The notes: generated by a model not told the origin, from the sequence alone. 56,692 bases of DNA from Plebeiibacterium sediminum (GCF_026013605.1 NZ_JAPDPJ010000042.1:1-56692); one strand, 5' to 3'. Shown: positions 17,642 to 25,298, counted from the stretch's first letter. Program-made: numbers and translations.

Positions 17642-18012
17642 TCGTTTCTTTTATAATTTCTGTGCAAATGTAGATAAAAGCGCATTATAATTTAATCTAA
17701 TTACCTTCTTGATAAAACTCATTTTAAGTCGTATTTTTAATATCTCAACAAACTTTATAAACATTATAAACACTCTTTTTCTATTATGTGCTAACTATTT
17801 ACTATTTTAGCCGACAATTTTGCAATAATGGTTCTACGTGTATATCAACATTCGTTTGTCTAATCTTTTGTAACTTCAACTTGTAAACACAAGTTTAGAT
17901 AAATGAGGTTCCATTATTAAAATAAAAAGGGTGCGAAATACATGACATTTCATGGTATTTATTTCAAATATCCTGTTTAATTTCGTTGAGAATAAAAAGG
18001 CAAATACAACGC
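17642..18012. other. Divergent intergenic region hrpB/kdsA
   Basis: A 371-nt A+T-rich gap. It carries the hrpB -7 box (17665-17672), a small AACTTG/CAAGTT hairpin (17878-17895) and a near-match -7 box TAATTTCG (17978-17985) for kdsA. No gene is seen. Confidence 0.6.
17665..17672 (-). promoter_or_regulatory. -7 box of hrpB
   Basis: TACATTTG on the minus strand is an exact TAnnTTTG match. A -33 TTG is not evident. Confidence 0.5.
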
Positions 18013-18846
18013 ATGAAGAATATCAAAGTAGGCCAACAAGAATTTGGCAAAGACAAACTTTTTCTAATCGCAGGTCCCTGTGTAGTAGAAAGTGAGTCTA
18101 TAATGATGAAAACTGCTGAGAAACTAAAGCAGATAGCCGAAAACTTAAACCTTCCATTTATTTTTAAATCATCTTACATCAAAGACAATAGAAGTTCTGT
18201 TGACTTTTATCCAGGTCCTGGTTTGGAAGAAGGTTTAAAAATGCTTGAGAAAGTAAAAAACACATTTGATGTACCTGTAATTTCAGATGTACATCAGGCT
18301 TCAGAAGTTAAGGCAGCAGCAGAGGTGTTAGATATTATTCAAATACCAGCGTATTTATGTATGCAAACCTCTTTAGTTACAGAAGCAGCTAAAACACAAA
18401 AGGCTATCAATATTAAACATGGTCAGTTTTTAGCTCCTGAAAATATGATTAAACCGGTTCAAAAAATTGAACACTTTGGAAATCATAATATCATGGTAAC
18501 TGAACGCGGATACACTTTTGGTTATAACGACCTTATTGTTGATCCCCGAAGTTTTTATGAACTACAACAAACCGGATATCCGGTAGTTTTTGACATTACA
18601 CATTGTATCAGACGATACGGAATTCCAAGTTCTGATCCAAACGGAGGAACTCGTCAATACTTAGGACCAATTGCCCGTGCAGGAGTAGCTGCCGGAATTG
18701 ATGGAATTTTTATTGAATCTCATCCTGTACCTTGCGAAGCTCTTTGTGATGCTGCAAGTCAGTATCCATTAGAGGAATTAGAAGAATTCTTAAAGCCTTT
18801 AATTGAGATCCACAATATCGAGAAACAAACAAGAACTGAATTTTAA
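18013..18846 (+). CDS. kdsA: 3-deoxy-8-phosphooctulonate (Kdo-8-P) synthase
   Basis: KdsA condenses arabinose 5-phosphate and phosphoenolpyruvate to Kdo 8-phosphate, the first committed step to the inner-core LPS sugar. Family signatures are 'LIAGPCVVESES', 'FKSSYIKDNRSS' and 'YPGPGLEEGL'. Cys23 in 'AGPC' marks the metal-dependent class, whereas the E. coli-type enzyme has Asn there. The start is ATG 18013. Nine more codons could extend upstream from a TTG, but that TTG directly follows the likely -7 box and the shorter product of 277 residues fits the family. The fused transaldolase-CBS gene begins 23 nt after the stop and should share the transcript, so the two probably act in one step of supply and use. 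Confidence 0.94.
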   Translation: MKNIKVGQQEFGKDKLFLIAGPCVVESESIMMKTAEKLKQIAENLNLPFIFKSSYIKDNRSSVDFYPGPGLEEGLKMLEKVKNTFDVPVISDVHQASEVKAAAEVLDIIQIPAYLCMQTSLVTEAAKTQKAINIKHGQFLAPENMIKPVQKIEHFGNHNIMVTERGYTFGYNDLIVDPRSFYELQQTGYPVVFDITHCIRRYGIPSSDPNGGTRQYLGPIARAGVAAGIDGIFIESHPVPCEALCDAASQYPLEELEEFLKPLIEIHNIEKQTRTEF

Positions 18847-18869
18847 TATCACCAAACAAATATTTTATC

Positions 18870-19892
18870 ATGGAATTATATCTTGATTCTGCTGACATTA
18901 ATGAAATCGAAGAAGCATTTAAGTTAGGATTTATTGACGGTTTAACAACCACTCCAACTTTTATGCACAGACACGGAATTACCGACATTGACGGAGCTAT
19001 TGTAAAACTTTCTAAGATGGTTCCTGTACTTATGATCGAAGCTTTAGGCGATACTGCTGAAGAAATCGTTGCTGAAGCTAAAAGGTTATTAAGTTTAGGA
19101 CTTGACAAAAAGAAGACTGTTTTTAAAATTCCAGCTTCATTAATTGCTGCAAAAGCTTGTAAAATGCTTCGCGACGAAGACATGATGGTAAATATCCACT
19201 TGGTGTACAACATACAACAAGCATATATGGCAATGGCTGCAGGAGCAACTTATGTTTGTGTGTTAGTTGGTCGTATGCAAGACCAGGGATACGATGCATT
19301 AAAATTAGTTCAGGATTGTGTTAATTTGGTAAACAAATACAATTACGATACTAAAATTATGTTTTCTTCTGTTCGTCATCCTGAACATGTTAAGAACGCT
19401 ATTGAAATAGGTTGTCAAAACATCACTATTCCTTGGAATATCATGAAAAACCTAAACAATAACAACTTTACAGAAATAGGAACTCAACAGTTTGTTAACC
19501 ATACTCGCCAAATGACATTAAAAGTTGGTGAAGTAATCGGAAGCAAAAACCCAACTATTGGATTAGATGCTAAAGTAACTGACGCTACTGTTGAAATGAC
19601 TAAATACGGAACAGGTGCTGTTTCTGTTGTTGATACAGAAGGTAATTTAAAAGGTATTTTTACTGATGGTGATTTACGTCGTCATATGAATACTAACGGA
19701 GAAAAAATCCTTACAATGACAATGGCTGACCTTGATATGAAAATGCCAATTTCTATTGATATCGATGAAAAACTTCATACAGCTGTAGGTATTTTTAAAG
19801 AAAAACAAATTGACAACATCATTGCTGTTTCAAACGGAAAACCAGCAGGAATGCTTGATGTTCAAGATTTAGTAAAACTTGAAATACTTTAA
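18870..19892 (+). CDS. Transaldolase/fructose-6-phosphate aldolase-like protein fused to a KdsD-type CBS pair
   Basis: Residues 1-218 form a small transaldolase-type barrel: 'MELYLDSADINEIEEA' (Asp6), 'GLTTTPT', Schiff-base Lys86 in 'TVFKIPA', 'GATYVCVLVGRM' and 'FSSVRHPEH'. Residues 233-340 form two CBS motifs, including 'LKGIFTDGDLRRHMN'. That sequence is very close to the CBS pair at the end of arabinose-5-phosphate isomerase KdsD/KpsF. Compared by eye with E. coli FSA, Asn28 becomes Thr28, Thr109 becomes His110 and Tyr131 becomes Leu132, while Asp6, the Lys and Arg134 are kept. So a lysine-dependent aldol reaction on an altered substrate is plausible. Downstream of kdsA by 23 nt, it may supply or regulate arabinose 5-phosphate, the role KdsD normally plays; this is inference. 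Alternatives are an ordinary pentose-pathway enzyme or a regulator. Confidence 0.85.
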   Translation: MELYLDSADINEIEEAFKLGFIDGLTTTPTFMHRHGITDIDGAIVKLSKMVPVLMIEALGDTAEEIVAEAKRLLSLGLDKKKTVFKIPASLIAAKACKMLRDEDMMVNIHLVYNIQQAYMAMAAGATYVCVLVGRMQDQGYDALKLVQDCVNLVNKYNYDTKIMFSSVRHPEHVKNAIEIGCQNITIPWNIMKNLNNNNFTEIGTQQFVNHTRQMTLKVGEVIGSKNPTIGLDAKVTDATVEMTKYGTGAVSVVDTEGNLKGIFTDGDLRRHMNTNGEKILTMTMADLDMKMPISIDIDEKLHTAVGIFKEKQIDNIIAVSNGKPAGMLDVQDLVKLEIL

Positions 19893-19940
19893 TTCAAAAC
19901 AGATTTATACATTATCCTTTTGTGGATAGCTAAATTATAA

Positions 19941-19964
19941 AGGGGTGATTTTTTAATCGCCCCT
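19941..19964 (+). terminator. Hairpin after the transaldolase-CBS gene
   Basis: AGGGGTGATT (19941-19950) pairs with AATCGCCCCT (19955-19964) through a 4-nt loop, with one G-U pair. The downstream bases GTTGCGTTT are a weak U tract. Confidence 0.6.
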
Positions 19965-20036
19965 GTTGCGTTTACATAATGATCTTAAATATACAACACT
20001 GACATCATGAAATGTATTACACTATTCACCTATTAA

Positions 20037-20067
20037 GTATAGAAAAATACATGTTTAGGTATAGAAA
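20037..20067. promoter_or_regulatory. Direct repeat upstream of kdnA
   Basis: GTATAGAAA occurs at 20037-20045 and 20059-20067, exactly 22 nt apart (about two helical turns), some 80-110 nt before kdnA. It could be a paired regulator site. A short inverted repeat (ACCTTA near 20081, TAAGGGT near 20095) follows in the putative leader. Confidence 0.3.
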
Positions 20068-20148
20068 TTGAGTATTTAAGACCTTATAAAGGCCTAAGGG
20101 TTTACCTGGGCATCACTACAATTGTTTAATAATTAAAAAAATAAAATT

Positions 20149-21330
20149 ATGCCAGGTACTGAATTATTTGGTAAAGAAGAAAAAGAACAAGTAATGGAGG
20201 TTCTTGAAACCGGAATTCTGTTCAGATATAATCACGATGCTCAAAGAAAAGGCATCTGGAAAGCCAAACAATTTGAAAAGGAATTTGCAGAATATCATGG
20301 AGCAAAATATTGCCACATGGTATCAAGCGGAACTGCTGCAGACTGTGTTTCTTTAGCTTCTGTAGGTGTTGGAGCTGGCGATGAAGTAATTGTTCCTCCA
20401 TTTACATTTATTGCTCCTGTTGAGGCTGTTATTAATTGTGGCGCAGTACCTGTATTTGCTGAAATTGACGAAACACTTTGTCTTTCAGCTAAATCTATTG
20501 AAGCAGCAATTACTCCTAAAACCAAAGCGGTTGTATTAATTCACATGGTTGGTGCCATGGCTCAAATTGACGAAATTGTTGAAGTATGTAACAAACACAA
20601 CATCATTTTAATTGAGGATACAGCTCAAGCTCTTGGTGGATCATACAAAGGAAAAATGTTAGGTACTTTTGGTAAAGTAGCATGTTATTCTTTCGACTTC
20701 TTTAAATTAATTACTGCAGGAGAAGGTGGTGCTATCATTACTAACGATGAATGTGTTTACACTACTGCTCACACATATAGTGATCACGGACACAGCCATA
20801 TTGGCGACAATCGTGGTGCAGAGGATCATCCTATTTTAGGAACCAATTACAGAATTGGTGAACTTAATGCTGCAGTTGGATTAGCTCAATTCAGAAAGAT
20901 TGATTACATCCTGGAAAGATTAAGAGCTAATAAAAAAGTATTAAAAGATTACTTAAAGAAATTCCCTCAGGTTACATTCCGTAATGTTCCTGATGAAGCA
21001 GGAGATTCTGCTACTGTATTAAACTTCTTTTTACCAACACAACAAGATGCAGAAAAAGCATGTGCTGAATTAGGTAAAGAAGGTGTTCCTGCTGCTTATT
21101 GGTACAACAACAATTACCACTTTATTAAAAACTGGAACCACTTAAAAGAGTGTAAAGTTGCGGGTCCTGTTGGAATGCAATTTTTAGAGAAGCCACAAGA
21201 TTATAACAACCTTGATCTTCCAAAATCTTATGATATTATTGGTCGCCTGGTTTCTGTTAATATAAATATCACTAGTACACCTGAACAATTAGATGCTATT
21301 TGCAAAGCTTTTGATAAGGTGTTAGGATAA
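20149..21330 (+). CDS. kdnA: DegT/DnrJ-type aminotransferase, KdnA-like (Kdo 8-aminotransferase)
   Basis: A 393-residue PLP enzyme of the DegT/DnrJ/EryC1 fold. The PLP lysine is Lys186 in 'SFDFFKLITAGEGG', and 'EDTAQALGGSYKGKMLGTFG' holds the pyridine-nitrogen Asp157. In Shewanella, KdnA transfers an amino group to 8-oxo-Kdo to give 8-amino-Kdo (Kdo8N). The assignment here rests on position: kdsA lies upstream, and a KdnB-type alcohol dehydrogenase and kdsB follow in the same direction. Other DegT enzymes aminate nucleotide-linked sugars, so without context this would be a generic sugar aminotransferase. It is followed by a strong terminator and probably transcribed alone. 'LFRYNHDAQRKGIWKAK' near the N-terminus is unlike typical nucleotide-sugar aminotransferases. 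Confidence 0.8.
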   Translation: MPGTELFGKEEKEQVMEVLETGILFRYNHDAQRKGIWKAKQFEKEFAEYHGAKYCHMVSSGTAADCVSLASVGVGAGDEVIVPPFTFIAPVEAVINCGAVPVFAEIDETLCLSAKSIEAAITPKTKAVVLIHMVGAMAQIDEIVEVCNKHNIILIEDTAQALGGSYKGKMLGTFGKVACYSFDFFKLITAGEGGAIITNDECVYTTAHTYSDHGHSHIGDNRGAEDHPILGTNYRIGELNAAVGLAQFRKIDYILERLRANKKVLKDYLKKFPQVTFRNVPDEAGDSATVLNFFLPTQQDAEKACAELGKEGVPAAYWYNNNYHFIKNWNHLKECKVAGPVGMQFLEKPQDYNNLDLPKSYDIIGRLVSVNINITSTPEQLDAICKAFDKVLG

Positions 21331-21339
21331 TAATATTTT

Positions 21340-21389
21340 AAATAAATCACGAATTAGGTAGATCCTACCTGATAATTCGTGATTTATTT
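21340..21389 (+). terminator. Long terminator hairpin after kdnA
   Basis: A 17-bp stem (21340-21356 with 21373-21389) continues into an inner GGTAG/CTACC stem (21357-21361, 21365-21369). The T-rich right arm runs into TTTCGTTTG. Confidence 0.85.
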
Positions 21390-21456
21390 CGTTTGTTGAT
21401 CATTGAATTGTAATACTTACTTTCAATATTCAACTATTAACTTTCAAATTTTTACC

Positions 21457-22545
21457 ATGCTATACGATTTTAGAAGTTTTGTAAATCCAGGGCATTACGC
21501 TTTTGGAAAAGGAACATTCAATCACTTAGGAGAACTAATTGACAGAAGAAAAACTCCAACAAGCGATTGGACTGTTTTTATGATTGATCATTACTTTCAG
21601 GATAAAGAAGAAACGTTGAATCGAATTCCTAAATCAGATAAAGATTTAGTGATTTTTATTGATTCTACAGATGAGCCAAAAACTGTTTTGGTAAACAAAT
21701 ATCGCGATCAAATTTTAGCTTATCAGGAAACATTACCAGCCGTAATGGTAGGTATGGGAGGTGGATGTGCCATGGACTATGCCAAAGCAACAGGTTTAAT
21801 GGTTACAAATCCAGGCGATTCAAAAGATTATCAGGGATTAGACTTAATTAAAAACGAAGGAATTTATACGATCTGTATTCCTACAATAACAGGTACTGGA
21901 GCTGAAGTTTCAATGACTGCTGTTCTTAGTGGACCTGAGAAAAAATTAGGTATTAAATGTGATTATACAATTCCTAACGAAATTATTTTTGATCCTGAAT
22001 TATTAGCTACTGTACCTGATGAAGACCGTTTCTTTACAGGAATGGACAACTTTATTCATAATGTAGAATCTATGAATGGAAGTTGGATTAATTCAATGGG
22101 ACAGGCTTTTGCTGAAAAATCAAACGACATCACTGTTGATGTTTTCATGAACAAATATAAAGACAGACTTGAAGCTGACGAAAAAATGATGGTTGCATCT
22201 ATCATGGGTGGTAACAGTACAACTTATGGTCAGGTTGGCGTTTGTCATGCGCTATCTTATGGATTAGCTGTTGTTTTAGGAACACATCATGGTGTTGGAA
22301 ACTGTATCGTATTCAACCAGCTCGAAAAGTATTATCCTGAAGGTTACAAAACTTTCAAGGAAATGCAAGCTATGCAAGGAGTTGAAATTCCAGCAAATAT
22401 AACTGCAGGTTGTACTGAAGCACAATTCGACCAAATGGTTGAAGTAAGCTGGGCTTTAGAACACATGTGGAATAATGCATTTGGTCCGGATTGGAGAAAT
22501 AAAATTTCTAAAGAAGAAATTAAAGATCTTTTTAAAAGAATGTAA
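21457..22545 (+). CDS. kdnB: Iron-type alcohol dehydrogenase, KdnB-like (Kdo 8-oxidase)
   Basis: A 362-residue group III (Fe/Zn) alcohol dehydrogenase. It has 'GMGGGCAMDYAKA' for NAD binding and 'TITGTGAEVS'. The metal ligands are in 'GMDNFIHNVE' (Asp, His) and 'CHALSYGLAVVLGTHHGVGN' (His residues). In Shewanella KdnB oxidises the C8 alcohol of Kdo with NAD+, producing the aldehyde used by KdnA. The adjacent kdnA and kdsB support that role. I chose ATG 21457: the frame reaches back to a TTG at 21403, but that extension adds low-complexity residues and the protein then begins 'MLYDFRSFVNPGHYAFGKG', as family members do. A terminator separates it from kdsB. Confidence 0.82.
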   Translation: MLYDFRSFVNPGHYAFGKGTFNHLGELIDRRKTPTSDWTVFMIDHYFQDKEETLNRIPKSDKDLVIFIDSTDEPKTVLVNKYRDQILAYQETLPAVMVGMGGGCAMDYAKATGLMVTNPGDSKDYQGLDLIKNEGIYTICIPTITGTGAEVSMTAVLSGPEKKLGIKCDYTIPNEIIFDPELLATVPDEDRFFTGMDNFIHNVESMNGSWINSMGQAFAEKSNDITVDVFMNKYKDRLEADEKMMVASIMGGNSTTYGQVGVCHALSYGLAVVLGTHHGVGNCIVFNQLEKYYPEGYKTFKEMQAMQGVEIPANITAGCTEAQFDQMVEVSWALEHMWNNAFGPDWRNKISKEEIKDLFKRM

Positions 22546-22561
22546 ATAAGACATTAGACTT

Positions 22562-22595
22562 AAAGATAAGAGATTAGATACGGTCTCTTATCTTT
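22562..22595 (+). terminator. Terminator after kdnB
   Basis: AAAGATAAGAGA (22562-22573) pairs perfectly with TCTCTTATCTTT (22584-22595) and continues into TTGTCTATT. It lies only 24 nt before kdsB, so partial read-through is possible. Confidence 0.75.
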
Positions 22596-22619
22596 TGTCT
22601 ATTATCTAAAATCAGAAAC

Positions 22620-23375
22620 ATGAATATTGTTGGAATAATTCCTAGTCGTTATAGTTCTTCACGCCTACCTGGTAAACCTCTAGCCATGATCGGTGATAAA
22701 CCAATGGTTCAGTGGGTATTTGAAAACTGCAGTAAAGGATTGGAGCATGTATTTGTTGCCACTGACGACCAAAGGATTGTGGATGCTGTTGAAGCATTTG
22801 GAGGGAAAGCTGTAATGACAAGAGAGGATCACACCAGTGGTACAGACAGATGTGCAGAAGCAGCAAAGAATATTAAAGAAAAATATGGATTAGACTCTGA
22901 TGTAATTATTAATATTCAGGGAGATGAACCTTTTTTTAATCCTGAAATTCTTGAGGATATTAAAAAGAGCTTTAATAATCCGGAAACTCAGATTGCAACT
23001 TTGATTCAGGAAGCAACTGAACAAGACCATATTTTTAATCCGGGAGAAGCTAAAGTTGTTTTAAACCATAAAAGTGAAGCTATATTTTTTAGTCGCTCGC
23101 CAATTCCTTATTTAAGAAACGTAGAGCAATCTGAATGGCTTAATAACCATACTTACTATCGTCACCTTGGCATTTATGCCTACAGAATTGATACCCTAAA
23201 TAAAATTGTTCAATTAGAGCCATCAACACTTGAAAAAGCAGAATCTCTGGAACAGTTGAGATGGATCGAAAATGGGATTCCTGTTACCTGCGTTTTAACA
23301 GATATGGATGAAACCATGTGCATTGACACACCTGAAGATTTAAAGAAGGCTAACGAATTTATTCAAAACAGATAA
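22620..23375 (+). CDS. kdsB: CMP-Kdo synthetase (3-deoxy-manno-octulosonate cytidylyltransferase)
   Basis: A 251-residue enzyme that couples Kdo (or Kdo8N) to CMP from CTP in the cytosol. Motifs are 'IIPSRYSSSRLPGKPLAMI', 'VATDDQRIVDAVEAFGG', 'MTREDHTSGTDRCAEA' and 'INIQGDEPF', with 'RHLGIYAYR' later on. Length matches E. coli KdsB (about 248). In Kdo8N-making bacteria the linked KdsB prefers the amino sugar, and the neighbouring kdnA/kdnB make that likely here. The stop codon is directly followed by the ATG of the phosphatase gene with no gap, so the two are translationally coupled. Confidence 0.95.
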   Translation: MNIVGIIPSRYSSSRLPGKPLAMIGDKPMVQWVFENCSKGLEHVFVATDDQRIVDAVEAFGGKAVMTREDHTSGTDRCAEAAKNIKEKYGLDSDVIINIQGDEPFFNPEILEDIKKSFNNPETQIATLIQEATEQDHIFNPGEAKVVLNHKSEAIFFSRSPIPYLRNVEQSEWLNNHTYYRHLGIYAYRIDTLNKIVQLEPSTLEKAESLEQLRWIENGIPVTCVLTDMDETMCIDTPEDLKKANEFIQNR

Positions 23376-24050
23376 ATGACTATTCAAAACCAATTTGAAA
23401 ATATAGGAGGAATTTTTATCACTCCCGAAAATCATTTAAAAGAAAAGCTTTCTAAAATAAAGGCTTTCATTTTTGACTGGGATGGTGTTTTTAACAATGG
23501 ATCAAAAGTTGGAGATGAAGGTAGTAGCTTTGCTGAGCCGGATGCTATGGGTATAAATATGCTAAAACTGGATTTTTGGCTTAGAAATGGATATTTACCG
23601 CACACGTTTATTGTTACTGGTGAAGAAAATAAAAGTGCACAATTTTTGGCAACCAGAGAACATATGAATGCTGCATTTTACAGATGTAAGTTTAAAGTAA
23701 AAGCTTTAGAACGTATTTGCAGAGAAAATAACCTAAAGCCAGAAGAGATTGCTTTTGTATTTGATGATATTTTAGATGTTGAGTTGGCAAGATCATGCGG
23801 AGCTAGTTTTCAAATAAACAGAAATGCCAATCCTTTATTTAATCAGTTTTTAGTGGATACCATGAGTTGCGACTACCGAACAGGAAACACAGGAGGTAAT
23901 GGTGGCGTCCGTGAGGTATGTGAACTAATCATCGGCTTAAATGGTGATTTATCACAAGCTATAGAAACAAGAATTGAATTTACCGGAGATTACACAAAAT
24001 ATTTAAATGAGAGGAATTTAATCAATACGCTTTGTGAGCCTGTTGAATAA
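23376..24050 (+). CDS. HAD-superfamily phosphatase, KdsC-like
   Basis: A 224-residue HAD phosphatase, longer than KdsC (about 170-190). The nucleophile block is 'IFDWDGVFNNG' (Asp34, acid/base Asp36), parallel to the DVDGVLTDG of KdsC. The metal-binding block is 'FVFDDILDVELARSCGA' (Asp130, Asp131), where KdsC usually has GDD. 'NTGGNGGVREVCELII' matches the KdsC C-terminal signature. Kdo 8-phosphate hydrolysis is the likely job, giving free Kdo for KdnB/KdnA/KdsB. The extra N-terminal 25 residues and C-terminal 35 residues are not explained. It starts on the base after the kdsB stop, and the cytidylyltransferase gene follows after 29 nt. Confidence 0.78.
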   Translation: MTIQNQFENIGGIFITPENHLKEKLSKIKAFIFDWDGVFNNGSKVGDEGSSFAEPDAMGINMLKLDFWLRNGYLPHTFIVTGEENKSAQFLATREHMNAAFYRCKFKVKALERICRENNLKPEEIAFVFDDILDVELARSCGASFQINRNANPLFNQFLVDTMSCDYRTGNTGGNGGVREVCELIIGLNGDLSQAIETRIEFTGDYTKYLNERNLINTLCEPVE

Positions 24051-24079
24051 TTTAATCTTCTTTACCCAATACAATAAAC

Positions 24080-24655
24080 ATGGATATATTAAAAGTACTT
24101 AATAACCTATGTACATTCCAACACGAGGAAGATAGAATCATCATACAACCTAATAAAAATACCCTGGAACATCTGGAATTGTTATTAAATCACTTTTCTT
24201 CAGATGACAAATGGGAAATTAAAGAAGATGGTTCAATTGTAATTACTCACAGAAAGAGAAAAAAATACAATCGAGTATACACTTCTGGCTGTTATGATCT
24301 TTTTCATTACGGACATCTTAATATTTTTCAAAAGTCTAAAGAGCAATGTAACTACCTTATAGTTGGAGTGTCTACTGATGACCTAATATTGAAAGAAAAA
24401 GGAAGACTGCCTGTTATTCCTTTTGAAGAAAGAGTTAAGATTATTGAATCTATTAAATATGTAGATGAAGTTATTCCTCAGGTAAATAAAAACAAACAGG
24501 AGGTTGTTGATAATTACAATATCGATGCAATTTCTGTTGGGGATGATTGGAAAGGACGTTATCCTAAAGTAACCTGCGATATGATTTACATTCCTTATAC
24601 TAAAAGTGTAAGTAGCACTATTTTAAAAGATACTTTAAATTTGACAAAAAAATAA
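24080..24655 (+). CDS. Glycerol-3-phosphate/phosphoalcohol cytidylyltransferase-like protein
   Basis: A 191-residue nucleotidyltransferase. Residues about 62-191 hold the TagD/PCT fold: 'YTSGCYDLFHYGHLNIF' (HxGH motif), 'VGVSTDDLI' and 'YTKSVSSTIL' (equivalent to RTxGISTT). It would make a CDP-alcohol such as CDP-glycerol, CDP-ethanolamine or CDP-choline from CTP. The first 60 residues are an extra, unassigned domain rich in charged residues. Kdo genes lie upstream and two LicD-type transferases, which use CDP-activated alcohol phosphates in relatives, lie next to it. LPS decoration is therefore the likely purpose. The exact alcohol cannot be read from sequence. Its stop codon lies inside the shared terminator. 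Confidence 0.78.
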   Translation: MDILKVLNNLCTFQHEEDRIIIQPNKNTLEHLELLLNHFSSDDKWEIKEDGSIVITHRKRKKYNRVYTSGCYDLFHYGHLNIFQKSKEQCNYLIVGVSTDDLILKEKGRLPVIPFEERVKIIESIKYVDEVIPQVNKNKQEVVDNYNIDAISVGDDWKGRYPKVTCDMIYIPYTKSVSSTILKDTLNLTKK

Positions 24656-24680
24656 CAGTTCAAAAGAACTGTTATTTTTT
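24645..24680. terminator. Bidirectional terminator enclosing both stop codons
   Basis: AAAAAATAACAGTT (24647-24660) pairs perfectly with 24667-24680 through a 6-nt loop. The plus-strand stop TAA (24653-24655) and the minus-strand LicD stop (24674-24672) both lie within the stem. Confidence 0.93.
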
Positions 24681-25259
24681 TAAAGCATTATCATCCTTAA
24701 ATGGGTTATAGTCTTCTTTAGGAGTTTCCCAATCACCATATCTGTAAGTTAAATATTCATCAGTTAATTCCGGTACTGAATACTCATAATTATTAAACTC
24801 AATTTTTTTTGTTTTAGCATAAAACTTATAAGGCACATTTTTTACTACATCACCTATCTTCCAATACGCCTTATCTCCAATTTTATACTTCACAAAAATT
24901 TCCAAACACACGGCACCCTTTATTAAACCAAATAAATAAGACTTTCTAATTTTAATTAATCTTGAGTCGTCTTTCTTACAATAATCATAATCAGTTTCAT
25001 ACTTTCTTAATCGCACCCTAAATCCAGATTTCTTAAGAGCCGAGATTAATTCCCTTTCTTTATCACCATCTAATACCATTAAAGATAAGTCTACATCATT
25101 ATCCCAGGGAAGCAATCTATTCTCTCTTCTAACCCCAAGTAATGTTCCACCTTCTAACCAATAATCAATCTTAAGTTTATCCAGTATTTTTGCAATATCT
25201 TCTAATAACGACAAAGCATTAACTAAATTCTTCCCTTCCAATCTTATATCGTAAGCCAT
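24672..25259 (-). CDS. LicD-family phosphotransferase-like protein (short form)
   Basis: A 195-residue LicD domain with the signature 'EGGTLLGVRR' and 'PWDNDVDLSL' (Asp-rich nucleotidyltransferase-like motif), ending with 'YLTYRYGDWETP'. LicD proteins transfer phosphocholine (Haemophilus, pneumococcus) or other phospho-alcohols from CDP donors to surface glycans. This is shorter than typical LicD (about 265-300) but keeps the metal-binding aspartates. No signal or membrane segment is seen, so it acts in the cytosol on lipid-linked or nascent glycan. Located convergent to the cytidylyltransferase and divergent from a second LicD gene, it probably decorates LPS. Confidence 0.82.
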   Translation of the reverse strand: MAYDIRLEGKNLVNALSLLEDIAKILDKLKIDYWLEGGTLLGVRRENRLLPWDNDVDLSLMVLDGDKERELISALKKSGFRVRLRKYETDYDYCKKDDSRLIKIRKSYLFGLIKGAVCLEIFVKYKIGDKAYWKIGDVVKNVPYKFYAKTKKIEFNNYEYSVPELTDEYLTYRYGDWETPKEDYNPFKDDNALKK

Positions 25260-25290
25260 TTATCAATTCTGTTTTTATCTAATTTATAAA

Positions 25291-25298
25291 CAAAGTTA
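25291..25298 (-). promoter_or_regulatory. -7 box of the minus-strand LicD gene
   Basis: TAACTTTG on the minus strand is an exact TAnnTTTG match, 32 nt before the start. A TTTG lies 16 nt upstream, shorter than the usual spacing. Confidence 0.5.

Noticed and set aside
21403-21456. Upstream TTG start of the KdnB-like gene
   Set aside because: The extension (MNCNTYFQYS...) is A+T-rich low-complexity sequence following a terminator; ATG 21457 fits the family.
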